Shown here: positions 8,428-17,811 of the stretch, one piece after another
How positions within the stretch are numbered: the stretch's first letter is position 1
How the letters are laid out: every line of letters begins with the position of its first letter
From: Thermoleophilia bacterium
Lineage (GTDB): Bacteria > Actinomycetota > Thermoleophilia > Gaiellales > Gaiellaceae
NCBI GenBank assembly: GCA_025934995.1
Contig: JAICWC010000016.1
Coordinates: 1 to 39,720 of the forward strand
Direction of reading: 5' to 3'
DNA: 39,720 nt
Program-made: the position numbers and the translations under genes
The notes under the pieces: model-generated
Told to the model about the DNA's origin: nothing
What the model saw: the letters and a program-made list of their open reading frames with translations, nothing else
The model's database searches: none

Positions 8428-9609
8428 GTGGCCTGGGACCGCCTCAGTCCCGAGCAGCGCGAGCTTCGCGACAGCGTTCGTGAGCTCGCACGTGCTCGGA
8501 TCGCTCCCAGAGCGGCGGAGATCGACGAGTCGCACGAGTTCCCGTGGGACGTCGTCGAGCTCTATCGCGAGAACGACCTCTTCGGGCTCTTCTTCGAGGA
8601 GCGCTACGGAGGCCTCGGCACGGGCACGCTGCTCGCCCTGATCGCGATCGAAGAGGTGTCGAAGGTGTGTGCGACGAGCGGCCTGATCCTCGCGGTGCAG
8701 GAGCTCGGATCGCTCGGGCTCAAGCTCGCCGGCACCGACGAGCAGAAGGAGCGGTTCCTGCCGAAGCTCGCAAGCGGGGAGTGGTTGTGCGCGTACGCGC
8801 TGACGGAATCCGGCTCGGGCTCCGACAGCGCCGCGATGCGTACGACGGCGCGGCTCGACGGCGACGAGTACGTCCTCAACGGCTCGAAGCGCTTCATCAC
8901 GAACGCCGGCGTTGCGCACCTCTACACGGTGTTCGCGAAGACGGATCCGAACGAAGGCCACGCGGGCATCTCGGCGTTCGTCGTCGAGGCGGACACCCCA
9001 GGCTTCGGGGTTGCGCGGCTCGAGCCGAAGATGGGCATCTCCGGGTCGACGACGGGCGAGTTGACGTTCGACGACGTGCGCATCCCGCGCGCGAACCTGC
9101 TCGGCTCGGAGGGGGAAGGCTTCAAGATCGCGATGCGCATCCTCGACCGGTCGCGTCCCGGCGTCGCCGCACAGGCGCTCGGGATCGCGCAGGGTGCGAC
9201 CGACTACGCGCTGGAATACGCGAAGACGCGTGAAACCATGGGGCGCCCGATCGTCCAGCACCAACTGATCCAGGCGAAGCTCGCCGACATGGAGACGGAG
9301 TGCGAGGCGGCGCGCGGACTGCTCTATCGCTTCGGAGAGATGTGCGACGACGGGGTCGACGGCGCGGAGCTGACGAAGGCGTCCGCGATGGCGAAGCTGA
9401 AGTGCGGCGACGTCGCGATGTACGCCTCGACCGAGGCCGTGCAGATCCTCGGCGGCTACGGCTACATCAAGGAGTACCCCGTCGAGCGCTTCATGCGCGA
9501 CGCGAAGATCACGCAGATCTACGAAGGGACGCAGGAGATCCAGCGGCTCGTGATCGCGCGCGAGATGGCGAAGGAATCGCGCGCCTTCCTGCTCGCCGGC
9601 GTCGCTTAG
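8428..9609 (+). CDS. Acyl-CoA dehydrogenase
   Basis: 393 aa; YALTESGSGSDSAAMRTTA, QILGGYGYIKEYPVERFMRDAKITQIYEGTQEIQ. Confidence 0.96.
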   Translation: MAWDRLSPEQRELRDSVRELARARIAPRAAEIDESHEFPWDVVELYRENDLFGLFFEERYGGLGTGTLLALIAIEEVSKVCATSGLILAVQELGSLGLKLAGTDEQKERFLPKLASGEWLCAYALTESGSGSDSAAMRTTARLDGDEYVLNGSKRFITNAGVAHLYTVFAKTDPNEGHAGISAFVVEADTPGFGVARLEPKMGISGSTTGELTFDDVRIPRANLLGSEGEGFKIAMRILDRSRPGVAAQALGIAQGATDYALEYAKTRETMGRPIVQHQLIQAKLADMETECEAARGLLYRFGEMCDDGVDGAELTKASAMAKLKCGDVAMYASTEAVQILGGYGYIKEYPVERFMRDAKITQIYEGTQEIQRLVIAREMAKESRAFLLAGVA

Positions 9610-9926
9610 CCGTCCTCGACGGCGTCCTCGGCTTTCTCCTTGTTCTCGACGATGTCGCCGTCCTTGAACAGGATCTTCTGCAGCGCGATCCGCCATTTGT
9701 CCTTGCGGCGCGCGAGGTATTCGAGCGACATCGCGAAGTGGAGGAACTCCTCCTGCTGCGCATCCTCCATGATCGCCTTCGCCTGCGAGTCCTGCTCGAG
9801 TGACATCCGCTGCTCGTACCAGCCGATCGCCTCGGCCTCCTCCTGGAGGGATGCGATCATCCGGGCGAACGTGCGGATCTCGGCGCTGAGCTCGTCGGCG
9901 GGTTCGTGGTACTGATCGGTCGGCAT
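9606..9926 (-). CDS. Ferritin-like protein of the encapsulated ferritin (EncFtn) type
   Basis: 106 aa: EEAEAIGWYEQRMSLEQDSQAKAIMEDAQQEEFLHFAMSLEYLARRKDKWRIALQKILFKDGDI resembles EncFtn (ExxxxWYxQR, EExxHxxMxLExL..KW...L...LF..G.I), recalled, not aligned. Confidence 0.8.
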   Translation of the reverse strand: MPTDQYHEPADELSAEIRTFARMIASLQEEAEAIGWYEQRMSLEQDSQAKAIMEDAQQEEFLHFAMSLEYLARRKDKWRIALQKILFKDGDIVENKEKAEDAVEDG

Positions 9927-10533
9927 GGCTGGAGTATTGGACGTTCCGTGGTTCGATGCGGTGGACAGGCGGCCGATCGCGGCGCAGCTGCCGTGGCCCG
10001 CGCTCGCCGGGAAGCGCTGCCTCGACATCGGCACGGCCGACGGCTTCTGGGCGCTCGAGATGGAACGGCGCGGCGCCGCAGACGTCCTCGCGACCGACGT
10101 CGGCACGCCGTTCGCGCGACACGCGCGCGAGCGCTTCGACGCGGTCGAGTCCAATGCGCGCTACGAGGAGCGCAGCGTCTACGACCTGGACGGTGAGTAC
10201 GACCTCGCGTTCATGGGCTGGGTCCTGCAGACGCTCGACGACCCGATCCGCGCGCTGAAAGCGGTGCGGGGCGTTGCGAAGCAACTCCTCCTCCTCGACA
10301 CGATCAGCGTGCCGTTGCTGTTCCTCCCGGCGCCCCTCGCCCGGCTCGACGCGCGCCGCGACGGCGGCGAGCTCTTCGTCTTCAATCCGCGCGGGATGCG
10401 CAAGGCACTCGAGCGAGCCGGCTGGCGCGTCGAGGCGCGGACGGGCGTCCTCCGCGACCGCTACACGATCCCGACCGGCTGGAAGCATCGAGCCGGCATA
10501 CGAGGGCGCTCGTGCGCAATGCTTGCCTCGTGA
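9925..10533 (+). CDS. SAM-dependent methyltransferase (class I)
   Basis: GKRCLDIGTADGFWALEMERRGAADVLATDV motif I; YDLAFMGWVLQTLDDP. Confidence 0.85.
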   Translation: MAGVLDVPWFDAVDRRPIAAQLPWPALAGKRCLDIGTADGFWALEMERRGAADVLATDVGTPFARHARERFDAVESNARYEERSVYDLDGEYDLAFMGWVLQTLDDPIRALKAVRGVAKQLLLLDTISVPLLFLPAPLARLDARRDGGELFVFNPRGMRKALERAGWRVEARTGVLRDRYTIPTGWKHRAGIRGRSCAMLAS

Positions 10534-11417
10534 AGCTCGACGGCATCCACCACGTGACGAACATCACCGGCGACGCGCCGCAGAACGTCGAGTACTACGT
10601 CAACCGGCTCGGCCTGCGGATGGTGAAGAAGACCGTCAACCAGGACGACCCGACCGTCTACCACCTCTTCTACGCCGACGAGCAGGGAAGCCCGGGCGCA
10701 GACATCACGTTCTTCGAGTACCCCGGTGCCCAACCGGGGCGCGCGGGCGCCGGCATGGTGCACACCGTCGTCTGGCGCGTCGCCTCGGAGGACGCGGTCG
10801 ACTTCTGGCGCGAGCGGATGGGAGGCGTGCCGTTCGAGGATCCCGAGGGGCTGCGACACGATCTCGTCGTCGCGCGCGTTCCCGACGCGCCGTTGATCGC
10901 CGACCATCCGGAGATCCCGCACGAGCTCGCGCTGCAGGGGTTCGAGGGAGTGCGCGCCTACGCGCGCGACGTCGAGCAGCGGACGGCCGACTTCCTCGAC
11001 TCGCTCGGCTTCGAGCGCGAGGGCAACACGTGGACGACGCGCGGCGCCGACCGCGGCGGGTGGATCGAGTACGACGAGGCGCCCACCGAGCCGGGGATCC
11101 CCGGCGCCGGCACCGTGCACCACGTCGCATGGTCCTGCGAAATGGACGAGCAGGAGGAATGGCGGCAGCGCGTGCTCGCCGCGGGCGGACGGCCGACGGA
11201 GATCATCGACCGCTTCTGGTTCCGCTCGGTGTACTTCCGCGAGCCGAGCGGCGTGTTGTACGAGATCGCGACGAAGGGGCCGGGCTTCTCGACCGACGAG
11301 GATCCTGCGCACCTCGGCGAGGCTTTGATCCTGCCGCCGGCGTTCGAGCACCTGCGCGCACAGGTCGAGCCGATGCTGACGCCCTTGCCGAACCCGCGTG
11401 CCGCTCACCGTTCTTGA
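10530..11417 (+). CDS. Glyoxalase/ring-cleaving dioxygenase (VOC superfamily)
   Basis: LDGIHHVTNITGDAPQNVEYYVNRLGLRMVKKTVNQDDPTVYHLFYAD; two VOC halves. GTG at 10530 overlaps the upstream TGA. Confidence 0.92.
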   Translation: MKLDGIHHVTNITGDAPQNVEYYVNRLGLRMVKKTVNQDDPTVYHLFYADEQGSPGADITFFEYPGAQPGRAGAGMVHTVVWRVASEDAVDFWRERMGGVPFEDPEGLRHDLVVARVPDAPLIADHPEIPHELALQGFEGVRAYARDVEQRTADFLDSLGFEREGNTWTTRGADRGGWIEYDEAPTEPGIPGAGTVHHVAWSCEMDEQEEWRQRVLAAGGRPTEIIDRFWFRSVYFREPSGVLYEIATKGPGFSTDEDPAHLGEALILPPAFEHLRAQVEPMLTPLPNPRAAHRS

Positions 11418-12003
11418 ACGCCCGCCCGCGGGCGAGGCGGAAGGCGCGCTCGTCCTGCTGCACGGCCGCGGCGCCGACCAGCACGATCTCTATCCGCTGC
11501 TCGACGCGTTCGACCCCGAGCGCCGGTTGCACGGGTACACGCCGCGCGGGCCGCTGTCGCTGCCGCCGCGCGGTGCTCACTGGTACGCGCTCGGCGGCAT
11601 CCCGACGCCGACGCCCGACCACTTCTTCGCGAGCTTCGACGCGCTCGCCGAGTTCCTCGATTCGCTGCCGTACCAGCGCATCGTCCTCGGCGGCTTCTCG
11701 CAGGGCTGCGTCATGTCGTACGCGCTCGCCCTCGGCCGAGGACGGCCCCGGCCCGCGGCCCTGCTCGCGCTGAGCGGCTTCATCCCGCGCGTCGAGGGGT
11801 TCGAGCTCGACCTGGAGTCGCAGTTCCCCCCGATCGCGATCGTCCACGGCACGTACGACCCCGTCATTCCCGTCGAGTTCGGCCGCGAGGCGCGCGACCT
11901 CCTGGTCGGCGCCGGGGCGGAGGTCACGTATCGCGAGTACCCGATCGAGCACTGGATCGACCCGCAGGCGATTCCGTTGCTGCGCGACCTCGTTTCGTCG
12001 TAG
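11398..12003 (+). CDS. Phospholipase/carboxylesterase-type alpha/beta hydrolase
   Basis: VLLHGRGADQHDLYPLLDAFDP, GGFSQGCVMSYALAL nucleophile elbow, HGTYDPVIPVEF. Confidence 0.92.
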   Translation: MPLTVLERPPAGEAEGALVLLHGRGADQHDLYPLLDAFDPERRLHGYTPRGPLSLPPRGAHWYALGGIPTPTPDHFFASFDALAEFLDSLPYQRIVLGGFSQGCVMSYALALGRGRPRPAALLALSGFIPRVEGFELDLESQFPPIAIVHGTYDPVIPVEFGREARDLLVGAGAEVTYREYPIEHWIDPQAIPLLRDLVSS

Positions 12004-12040
12004 GGTCAAGCCTCCGGGTCATTTAAGGGAGGACACGCAC

Positions 12041-12814
12041 ATGCGCAAGCTCGTACTGCTCGCTCTCGTCGCCGCGCTCGGCCTTGTTGCCGCCGGCGGC
12101 GCCGGAGCAAGCCATCGCCACGCAGCCGGGACGGCTTTCTCGTACTGCGACAACCCGACGTTCCCGCCGATGGAGAACGCGACGACCGGCGGCAAGCCGA
12201 CCGGCTTCGACATCGATTTCGCGAACGCGCTCGCCAAGCAGATGGGCGGCACCGCGAAGTACGTCTTCTCGTCGTTCTCCGGGCTGCTGCCCGCACTCGG
12301 CGCAAAGCGCTGCGACGTCGTGATCAGCGGCATCTTCGTCACGCCGGACCGGACGAAGCAGTTCCCGGCGGTCGCGTATATGCACTCGCACCGCGCGCTG
12401 ATCGTCTCGGGCGGCAATCCGAAGCACATCACCTCGCCCGCCGGCCTCAAGGGGAAGAGCGTCGCCGTGCAGCAGGGGACGAAGTACGAGGCGTACCTGA
12501 AGGCGAAGCAGAAGTCGCTCGGCTTCACGCTGCACAGCTATCCCGGTGACAGCGACGCGATCGGTCAGATCCTGATCGGCCGTGCCGACGTCGTGCTGAG
12601 CCAGGACACGTCGGCGGCGTACGCGATGAGCAAGCATCCCGGCAAGGTCGCGATCGGGTACCTGTTCCCGCAGACCGACAAGTTCGGCGTCTACTACCGC
12701 AAGGGCGATTCGATCGGCGCGAGGATCGCAACGGCGATCAAGGCGCTGAAGGCGAACGGCACGTTGACCGCGATCGCCAAGAAGTACAACATCCCGACGG
12801 GCGACGTGAAGTAA
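12041..12814 (+). CDS. ABC transporter substrate-binding protein, polar amino acid type
   Basis: Signal peptide; [36 protein letters not shown]_bac_3 signature. Confidence 0.93.
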   Translation: MRKLVLLALVAALGLVAAGGAGASHRHAAGTAFSYCDNPTFPPMENATTGGKPTGFDIDFANALAKQMGGTAKYVFSSFSGLLPALGAKRCDVVISGIFVTPDRTKQFPAVAYMHSHRALIVSGGNPKHITSPAGLKGKSVAVQQGTKYEAYLKAKQKSLGFTLHSYPGDSDAIGQILIGRADVVLSQDTSAAYAMSKHPGKVAIGYLFPQTDKFGVYYRKGDSIGARIATAIKALKANGTLTAIAKKYNIPTGDVK

Positions 12815-12816
12815 CG

Positions 12817-13563
12817 CTGCTCGCGAGCTTCAGCACCCATCTGTTCTGGGAAGCGCTCTCCTCCAGGCCGTACTGGAGGGGAGCGCTTCTCGCGATCGAG
12901 CTGACACTCGTCTCGTTCGCGATCGCGATCGTCATCGGCTTCTTCCTCGCGCTCGGCCGCTCGAGCCCGCGCCGAGCCGTGCGGGGCTTCGTCTTCTTCT
13001 ACACGTGGATCTTCCGGGCGACGCCGACCCTGTTGCAGCTGCTGTTCATCTGGGACGCGCTGCCGGAGATATCGCACGTGTTCGCCGAGGGATGGTTCAC
13101 GCCGTTCATGGCCGCGTCGATCGCGCTGTCACTGAACGAGGCGGCGTACATGGCGGAGATCATCCGGTCCGGTCTCATCTCCGTCGATCCGGGTCAGGAG
13201 CTCGCCGGCCGCGCGCTCGGCATGTCGCGCCGCCGCATCCTCCGTCGCGTGATCGTGCCGCAGGCGGTGCGAATCGTCATCCCGCCGATGGGCAACGAGT
13301 TCATCACGCTGCTGAAGCTGACGAGCCTCGCGACGGTGATCTCGGTGACAGAGCTGCTGACTGCGTCGCAGAACTTCTATTCGACGAACTTCTCCTACCA
13401 GGAGGCGTTCTCGGCCGCCGCGCTGTATTACCTCTTCATCGTCTCGATCCTCATGTTCTTCCAGAGCCGGCTCGAGAAGCGGTTCACGTTCACCTCCGCA
13501 CGACGTCGCGTCCCGAACCTGCCGACCGCCGTTCCGTCCGGCCTGTCGCACGACGCCCGATGA
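12817..13563 (+). CDS. ABC transporter permease, HisM/GlnP type (start codon uncertain)
   Basis: [32 protein letters not shown]...[24 protein letters not shown] loop [27 protein letters not shown]. First canonical in-frame start is GTG 12979, but the first TM helix is encoded upstream; CTG 12817 is tentative. Confidence 0.85.
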   Translation: MLASFSTHLFWEALSSRPYWRGALLAIELTLVSFAIAIVIGFFLALGRSSPRRAVRGFVFFYTWIFRATPTLLQLLFIWDALPEISHVFAEGWFTPFMAASIALSLNEAAYMAEIIRSGLISVDPGQELAGRALGMSRRRILRRVIVPQAVRIVIPPMGNEFITLLKLTSLATVISVTELLTASQNFYSTNFSYQEAFSAAALYYLFIVSILMFFQSRLEKRFTFTSARRRVPNLPTAVPSGLSHDAR

Positions 13564-14261
13564 GCGAGCTGCGCGGACAGGATCTCGTCAAGTACTACGG
13601 CGACCTCGAGGTGCTGCGCGGGGTCACGTTCGCCGTCGATCCCGGGCAGGTGAAGGTGATCGTCGGCCCATCCGGGTCCGGGAAGTCGACGCTGCTGCGC
13701 GTGCTCGCGGGTCTCGAGGCGCCGGACAGCGGTGTCGTCACGCTCGAGGACCGCGCGCCCGGGCCCGGCGAGGTCGGCATGGTCTTCCAGCGCTTCAACC
13801 TCTTCAGCAACATGTGCGCACTCGACAACGTCATGTGCGGCCTCGTCGAGGTGCGCAAGCTGCCGAAGGCCGACGCGCGCGAGCAGGCGCTCGCCTTCCT
13901 GGAACGCGTCGGCCTCGCGGACCACCATTCGAAGTTCCCGGACGAGTTGTCAGGCGGCCAGCAGCAGCGAGTCGCGATCGCGCGCGCACTCGTGATGAAG
14001 CCGAAGGCGATGCTCTTCGACGAGCCGACGTCGGCGCTCGACATCGAGCTCGTCCGCGAGGTGCTCGACGTGATGGAGGCGCTCGCACGCGACGGGATGA
14101 CGATGGTCGTCGTCACACACGAGATGCGGTTCGCGCACCACGTCGCAAGCTCGGTGCTGATGATGGACGACGGTCGCATCGTCGAAGAAGCGCCTCCCGA
14201 CCAGTTCTTCTCCTCGCCCAAGGAGGAGCGCACGCAGCGGTTCCTCGCGCTCGTCGAGTGA
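13560..14261 (+). CDS. ABC transporter ATP-binding protein, polar amino acid type
   Basis: Walker [10 protein letters not shown], signature [15 protein letters not shown], Walker [16 protein letters not shown] overlaps permease TGA. Confidence 0.95.
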   Translation: MSELRGQDLVKYYGDLEVLRGVTFAVDPGQVKVIVGPSGSGKSTLLRVLAGLEAPDSGVVTLEDRAPGPGEVGMVFQRFNLFSNMCALDNVMCGLVEVRKLPKADAREQALAFLERVGLADHHSKFPDELSGGQQQRVAIARALVMKPKAMLFDEPTSALDIELVREVLDVMEALARDGMTMVVVTHEMRFAHHVASSVLMMDDGRIVEEAPPDQFFSSPKEERTQRFLALVE

Positions 14262-15076
14262 AGTTGCTGCTTCTGGACGAGCGTTACCCACGCGGGCTGC
14301 TCGCAGGTTTCGAGGTCGTGTCGACGCCGCAGGAGGACGTCGTCGCGGTGTTGACGATGCCCGAGCGCCCTGTCGGCCCGGAGCTGTGCGCCCAGCTGCC
14401 CGGGTTGCGCGTCGTCGGCACGGCGACGGTCGGCTTCGACCACGTCGACGTCCCCGAAGGAGTCGCCGTCGTCAGCGTTGCGGACTACTGCACGGAGGAG
14501 GTCGCAGACCACACGCTGGCGCTGATCTACGCGCTGCTGCGGGGGATCGTGCCGCTCTCCTCGGGGCCGTGGGACGCGAAGTCGGCCGGGCCGCTGCGCG
14601 TCCTGCGTGGGCTGCGGGTCGGGATCGTCGGGCTCGGCCGCATCGGCTCGGCGGTGGCGGAGCGCGTGCGCGCCCTGGGAGCCGACGTGCTCGCGCATGA
14701 CATCCGTCCCATCCCGGACAACGTCTCTCTGGTCGACCTTCTCGCGGAGTCGGACGTGGTCTCGCTGCACGTGCCGCTGACGCCGGAGACCCGTCGCCTG
14801 ATCGGCCGTGACGAGCTCGCGTTGCTGAAGCCCGGCGCGCTGTTGATCAACACGGCGCGTGGCGCGGTCGTCGACGTCGACGCGTTGCTCGCGGCGCTCC
14901 GCGAAGGCCGGCTCGCCGGCGCCGCGCTCGACGTGTTGCCGACCGAGCCGCCGCCGATGCGGCCCGTCGCGCCGAACCTGATCGTGACGCCGCACGCGGC
15001 CTACTACAGCCCGGAGTCCGAGGCGCGCTCGTACCGCATGTGCGTCGCGCGGGTGCGCGAGGTGCTTGGCCGGTAA
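14258..15076 (+). CDS. D-isomer-specific 2-hydroxyacid dehydrogenase
   Basis: [28 protein letters not shown] Rossmann motif; [23 protein letters not shown] overlaps the upstream TGA. Confidence 0.93.
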   Translation: MKLLLLDERYPRGLLAGFEVVSTPQEDVVAVLTMPERPVGPELCAQLPGLRVVGTATVGFDHVDVPEGVAVVSVADYCTEEVADHTLALIYALLRGIVPLSSGPWDAKSAGPLRVLRGLRVGIVGLGRIGSAVAERVRALGADVLAHDIRPIPDNVSLVDLLAESDVVSLHVPLTPETRRLIGRDELALLKPGALLINTARGAVVDVDALLAALREGRLAGAALDVLPTEPPPMRPVAPNLIVTPHAAYYSPESEARSYRMCVARVREVLGR

Positions 15077-16466
15077 GCGCGCAGTCGTGGTCGGCTCCGG
15101 CCCGAACGGGCTCGCGGCCGCGATCACGCTTGCGCACGCAGGGCTCGACGTCGTCGTGCACGAGGCCGGGGACACGATCGGCGGCGGCATGCGCACGGCG
15201 GAGCTGACGCTGCCGGGGTTCCGCCACGACGTCTGCTCCGCCATCCATCCGCTCGGCCGCTCGTCCGCCTGCTTCGCAGAGCTCGATCTCGCCGTGGAGT
15301 GGCTCGACTCGCCGGCGGCGCTCGCCCATCGGTTCGACGACGAGGAGGCGGCGCTGCTCCACCGCGGCGTCGACGAGACGGCGGCGACGCTGGGCGCCGA
15401 CGCGGCTGCCTACCGGAAGCTGATGCGGCCGATCGCGACGGCCTGGCGCGAGATCGAGCCGCTCGTCCTCGGGCCTTTCCCGCTCGATCCGCGCGTGCCT
15501 TGGCGCTTGCTGCGCGCGCTCGGCATGGCAGGCTCGTTGCGCGCCCTGCACGCTGCGCTCGCGACGACCGAGGGGCTCGCGCAGCGCAGCTTCACGAGCC
15601 GGCGCGGGCGATCGTTCCTGGCGGGCAACGCGGCGCACTCGATGCTCCCGCTCGACACGCGCCCGAGTGCGGGCTTCGCGCTCGTGCTGCTCACGCTCGG
15701 GCACTCGGTCGGCTGGCCGTTCCCGCGCGGCGGCTCGCAGGCGATTGCCGATGCGCTGGCAGCGAAGCTGCGCGAGCTCGGCGGCGAGATCGTCACGTCG
15801 TCGACGGTGGACGATCTGCCGCGCGCCGACGTCGTGCTCTTCGACACGGCGCCCCGCGAGCTCGCGCGCATCGCGCACCTGTCCGACTATGCGCGCGGCT
15901 ACCGCTACGGCCCCGGAGCGTTCAAGCTCGACTGGGCGCTCTCGGGCCCGATCCCGTGGCGCGACCCGCGCTGCGCGCAGGCGGCGACGGTCCATCTCGG
16001 GTGCACGTACGACGAGATCGCCCGTTCCGAGCACGCGCCGGGGACCGTCCCCCCGTTCGTGCTGCTCGCTCAGCCGTCGCTCTGGGACGAGACGCGCGCG
16101 CCGGCCGGAATGCACACGGCGTGGGCGTACTGCCATGTCCCGCATGCGTCGGACGTGGACATGACCGAGGCGATCGAGTCGCAGGTCGAGCGCTTCGCCC
16201 CGGGCTTCCGCGAGCGGGTGCTCGCGCGCAGCGCCCGCGGACCGCGCGAGCTCGAGGCGCACAACCGCAACCTCGTCGGCGGCGACTTGAACGGCGGGCT
16301 GATGGACCTGCGACAGCTCTACACACGGCCGGTCGCGAAGCTCGTCCCGTACCGCACGCCGCGCAAGGGCGTCTACATCTGCAGCGCGGCGACACCGCCG
16401 GGCGGCGGCGTGCACGGGATGTGCGGCTTTGCGGCCGCGAAGGTCGCGCTGCGCGACCTGCGCTAG
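15066..16466 (+). CDS. FAD-dependent phytoene dehydrogenase-like oxidoreductase
   Basis: VVVGSGPNGLAAAITLAHAGLDVVVHEAGDTIGGGMRT; C-terminal YICSAATPPGGGVHGMCGFAAA. Confidence 0.93.
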   Translation: MAGKRAVVVGSGPNGLAAAITLAHAGLDVVVHEAGDTIGGGMRTAELTLPGFRHDVCSAIHPLGRSSACFAELDLAVEWLDSPAALAHRFDDEEAALLHRGVDETAATLGADAAAYRKLMRPIATAWREIEPLVLGPFPLDPRVPWRLLRALGMAGSLRALHAALATTEGLAQRSFTSRRGRSFLAGNAAHSMLPLDTRPSAGFALVLLTLGHSVGWPFPRGGSQAIADALAAKLRELGGEIVTSSTVDDLPRADVVLFDTAPRELARIAHLSDYARGYRYGPGAFKLDWALSGPIPWRDPRCAQAATVHLGCTYDEIARSEHAPGTVPPFVLLAQPSLWDETRAPAGMHTAWAYCHVPHASDVDMTEAIESQVERFAPGFRERVLARSARGPRELEAHNRNLVGGDLNGGLMDLRQLYTRPVAKLVPYRTPRKGVYICSAATPPGGGVHGMCGFAAAKVALRDLR

Positions 16467-16888
16467 CCCTGCCGCACCTGGCCGCAGCCGACGAGCTTGC
16501 CGCCGGATCGCACTACGACGGCGAGCGGCGACGCCGTCAGCTGCGTCAGCGGCACCGGGACCGACCAGCCGGCCGTCGCAGCTTCGAGCGGGCCGAGCGG
16601 CTTCGCAAGCCGGAGCCCTTTCGGTGCGCCGCACGAGCCCTTGTCGAGCTCCGCCGTCGATCCTTTCGAGGCGGCGTGCGCGAGCTTCACCGACACCGAC
16701 GTCTTCGTGCCCCCGAGCGAACGGACCTGCGCCTTCCCGGCGACGCTGCCGTGCAGCCGGACGACGAGCGGACGGCCGAGCGGCTTCGTCACCGGCCGCG
16801 ACGGCTTGACGCGCGGCTTCTTCGTATTGTGCGCGCCGCCGCACCCCGCGAGCGCGAGCGCCGAGAGGAGAATGAGCGCGCGCGTCAT
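16463..16888 (-). CDS. Small predicted lipoprotein of unknown function
   Basis: MTRALILLSALALAGCGGAHNTKK lipobox; 141 aa. Confidence 0.7.
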   Translation of the reverse strand: MTRALILLSALALAGCGGAHNTKKPRVKPSRPVTKPLGRPLVVRLHGSVAGKAQVRSLGGTKTSVSVKLAHAASKGSTAELDKGSCGAPKGLRLAKPLGPLEAATAGWSVPVPLTQLTASPLAVVVRSGGKLVGCGQVRQG

Positions 16889-17811
16889 CGCAGGCCGGGG
16901 TGGGGGAGCGACGACGTGTCGACGACCTCGAAGTCCGCACCCGTGATCCGTCCGAGCGAGTGCAGATCGTCGTTCGACCACTTCGGATTCGGCGCGCCGC
17001 TGATGTACCAGTTGGAGCCGTTGTCGGCGACGATCATTCCGTAGGTCTTCAGCGCCTGTAGGACGATTCGCGCCTGCTTCGGGAAGTGCGAGATGTCGAC
17101 GTCCGCCTTCAGCCGGACGCGCAGTCCCATCGGCGGCAGCGAGGGATCGTCCGACGACGACGCATAGTGGCGCGCGGGGTAGACGTAGGCGCGACGGGTG
17201 CGCTCGACGGTGAAGCGCAGCGCATGGTCGATGCGGCCGCGGGCAACCTCGTCGTAGCGCGCGAGACCGGGGAAGATCGGGAGACCGGCGGCGTCGGCCG
17301 ACGTCCAACTCGCGGGCCGCAGCCTGTTCGAGCGGAGGTCGAAGATCGCGCCGGAGCCCGCGCTCCAGCCGGCGCCTGTGCGGCGCAGGTCGTACAGCTC
17401 GTAGAGCTTGCACGCGTCCTTGTCGACGAGCAGCGCATGTCGGTCGCCGTCGGACTTCGCGCCGCCTTCGATGTGCACCGTCTTCGGGATCGGATACAGG
17501 CCCTTGTCGGACTCGTCGGCGTAACCGAAATGCGGGCGGTAGCGCGACGTCTTCTTCGTCACGACGTCGAAGGGGATGCCGATCGGCTGCCCGTCGTACA
17601 GGCCGGACCCGAAGTCCGGATGCAGACCGACGTCGACGCCGATCGACGAGATGATCTGCGCGCTGTCCGCCGCGACCGGCAGCGCGTCGACGCGCTGGTT
17701 CCACGGGTTGTTCGCCGGGAAGATCGGGCACTTGGGCGCGGTCGGCAGCCGCGATGCGCTTGCAGAGGATGCGCAGAGCAGGGCGACGCTAGAGATCAGG
17801 AGGATCCTCAC
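16885..17811 (-). CDS. Secreted protein of uncharacterised family (NPWNQRV motif)
   Basis: GTG start, signal peptide RILLISSVALLCASSASASRL; PKCPIFPANNPWNQRVDALPVAADS. GTG overlaps histidine kinase stop. Confidence 0.75.
   Translation of the reverse strand: MRILLISSVALLCASSASASRLPTAPKCPIFPANNPWNQRVDALPVAADSAQIISSIGVDVGLHPDFGSGLYDGQPIGIPFDVVTKKTSRYRPHFGYADESDKGLYPIPKTVHIEGGAKSDGDRHALLVDKDACKLYELYDLRRTGAGWSAGSGAIFDLRSNRLRPASWTSADAAGLPIFPGLARYDEVARGRIDHALRFTVERTRRAYVYPARHYASSSDDPSLPPMGLRVRLKADVDISHFPKQARIVLQALKTYGMIVADNGSNWYISGAPNPKWSNDDLHSLGRITGADFEVVDTSSLPHPGLR

Noticed and set aside
9606-9926. Complete encapsulin nanocompartment operon
   Set aside because: Only the EncFtn-like protein is present; no encapsulin shell ORF recognised in the window.
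8350-10488. 712-aa minus-strand ORF opposite acyl-CoA dehydrogenase and methyltransferase
   Set aside because: Antisense GC artefact; no recognisable motifs.
15066-16466. Phytoene dehydrogenase-like gene as evidence for a light-induced carotenoid cluster linked to CarH
   Set aside because: It is ~17 kb away and coupled to an ABC importer; no phytoene synthase or other carotenoid gene in the window.
14847-16940. 697-aa minus-strand ORF opposite the phytoene dehydrogenase-like gene
   Set aside because: Antisense GC artefact; Arg-rich without domain signals.
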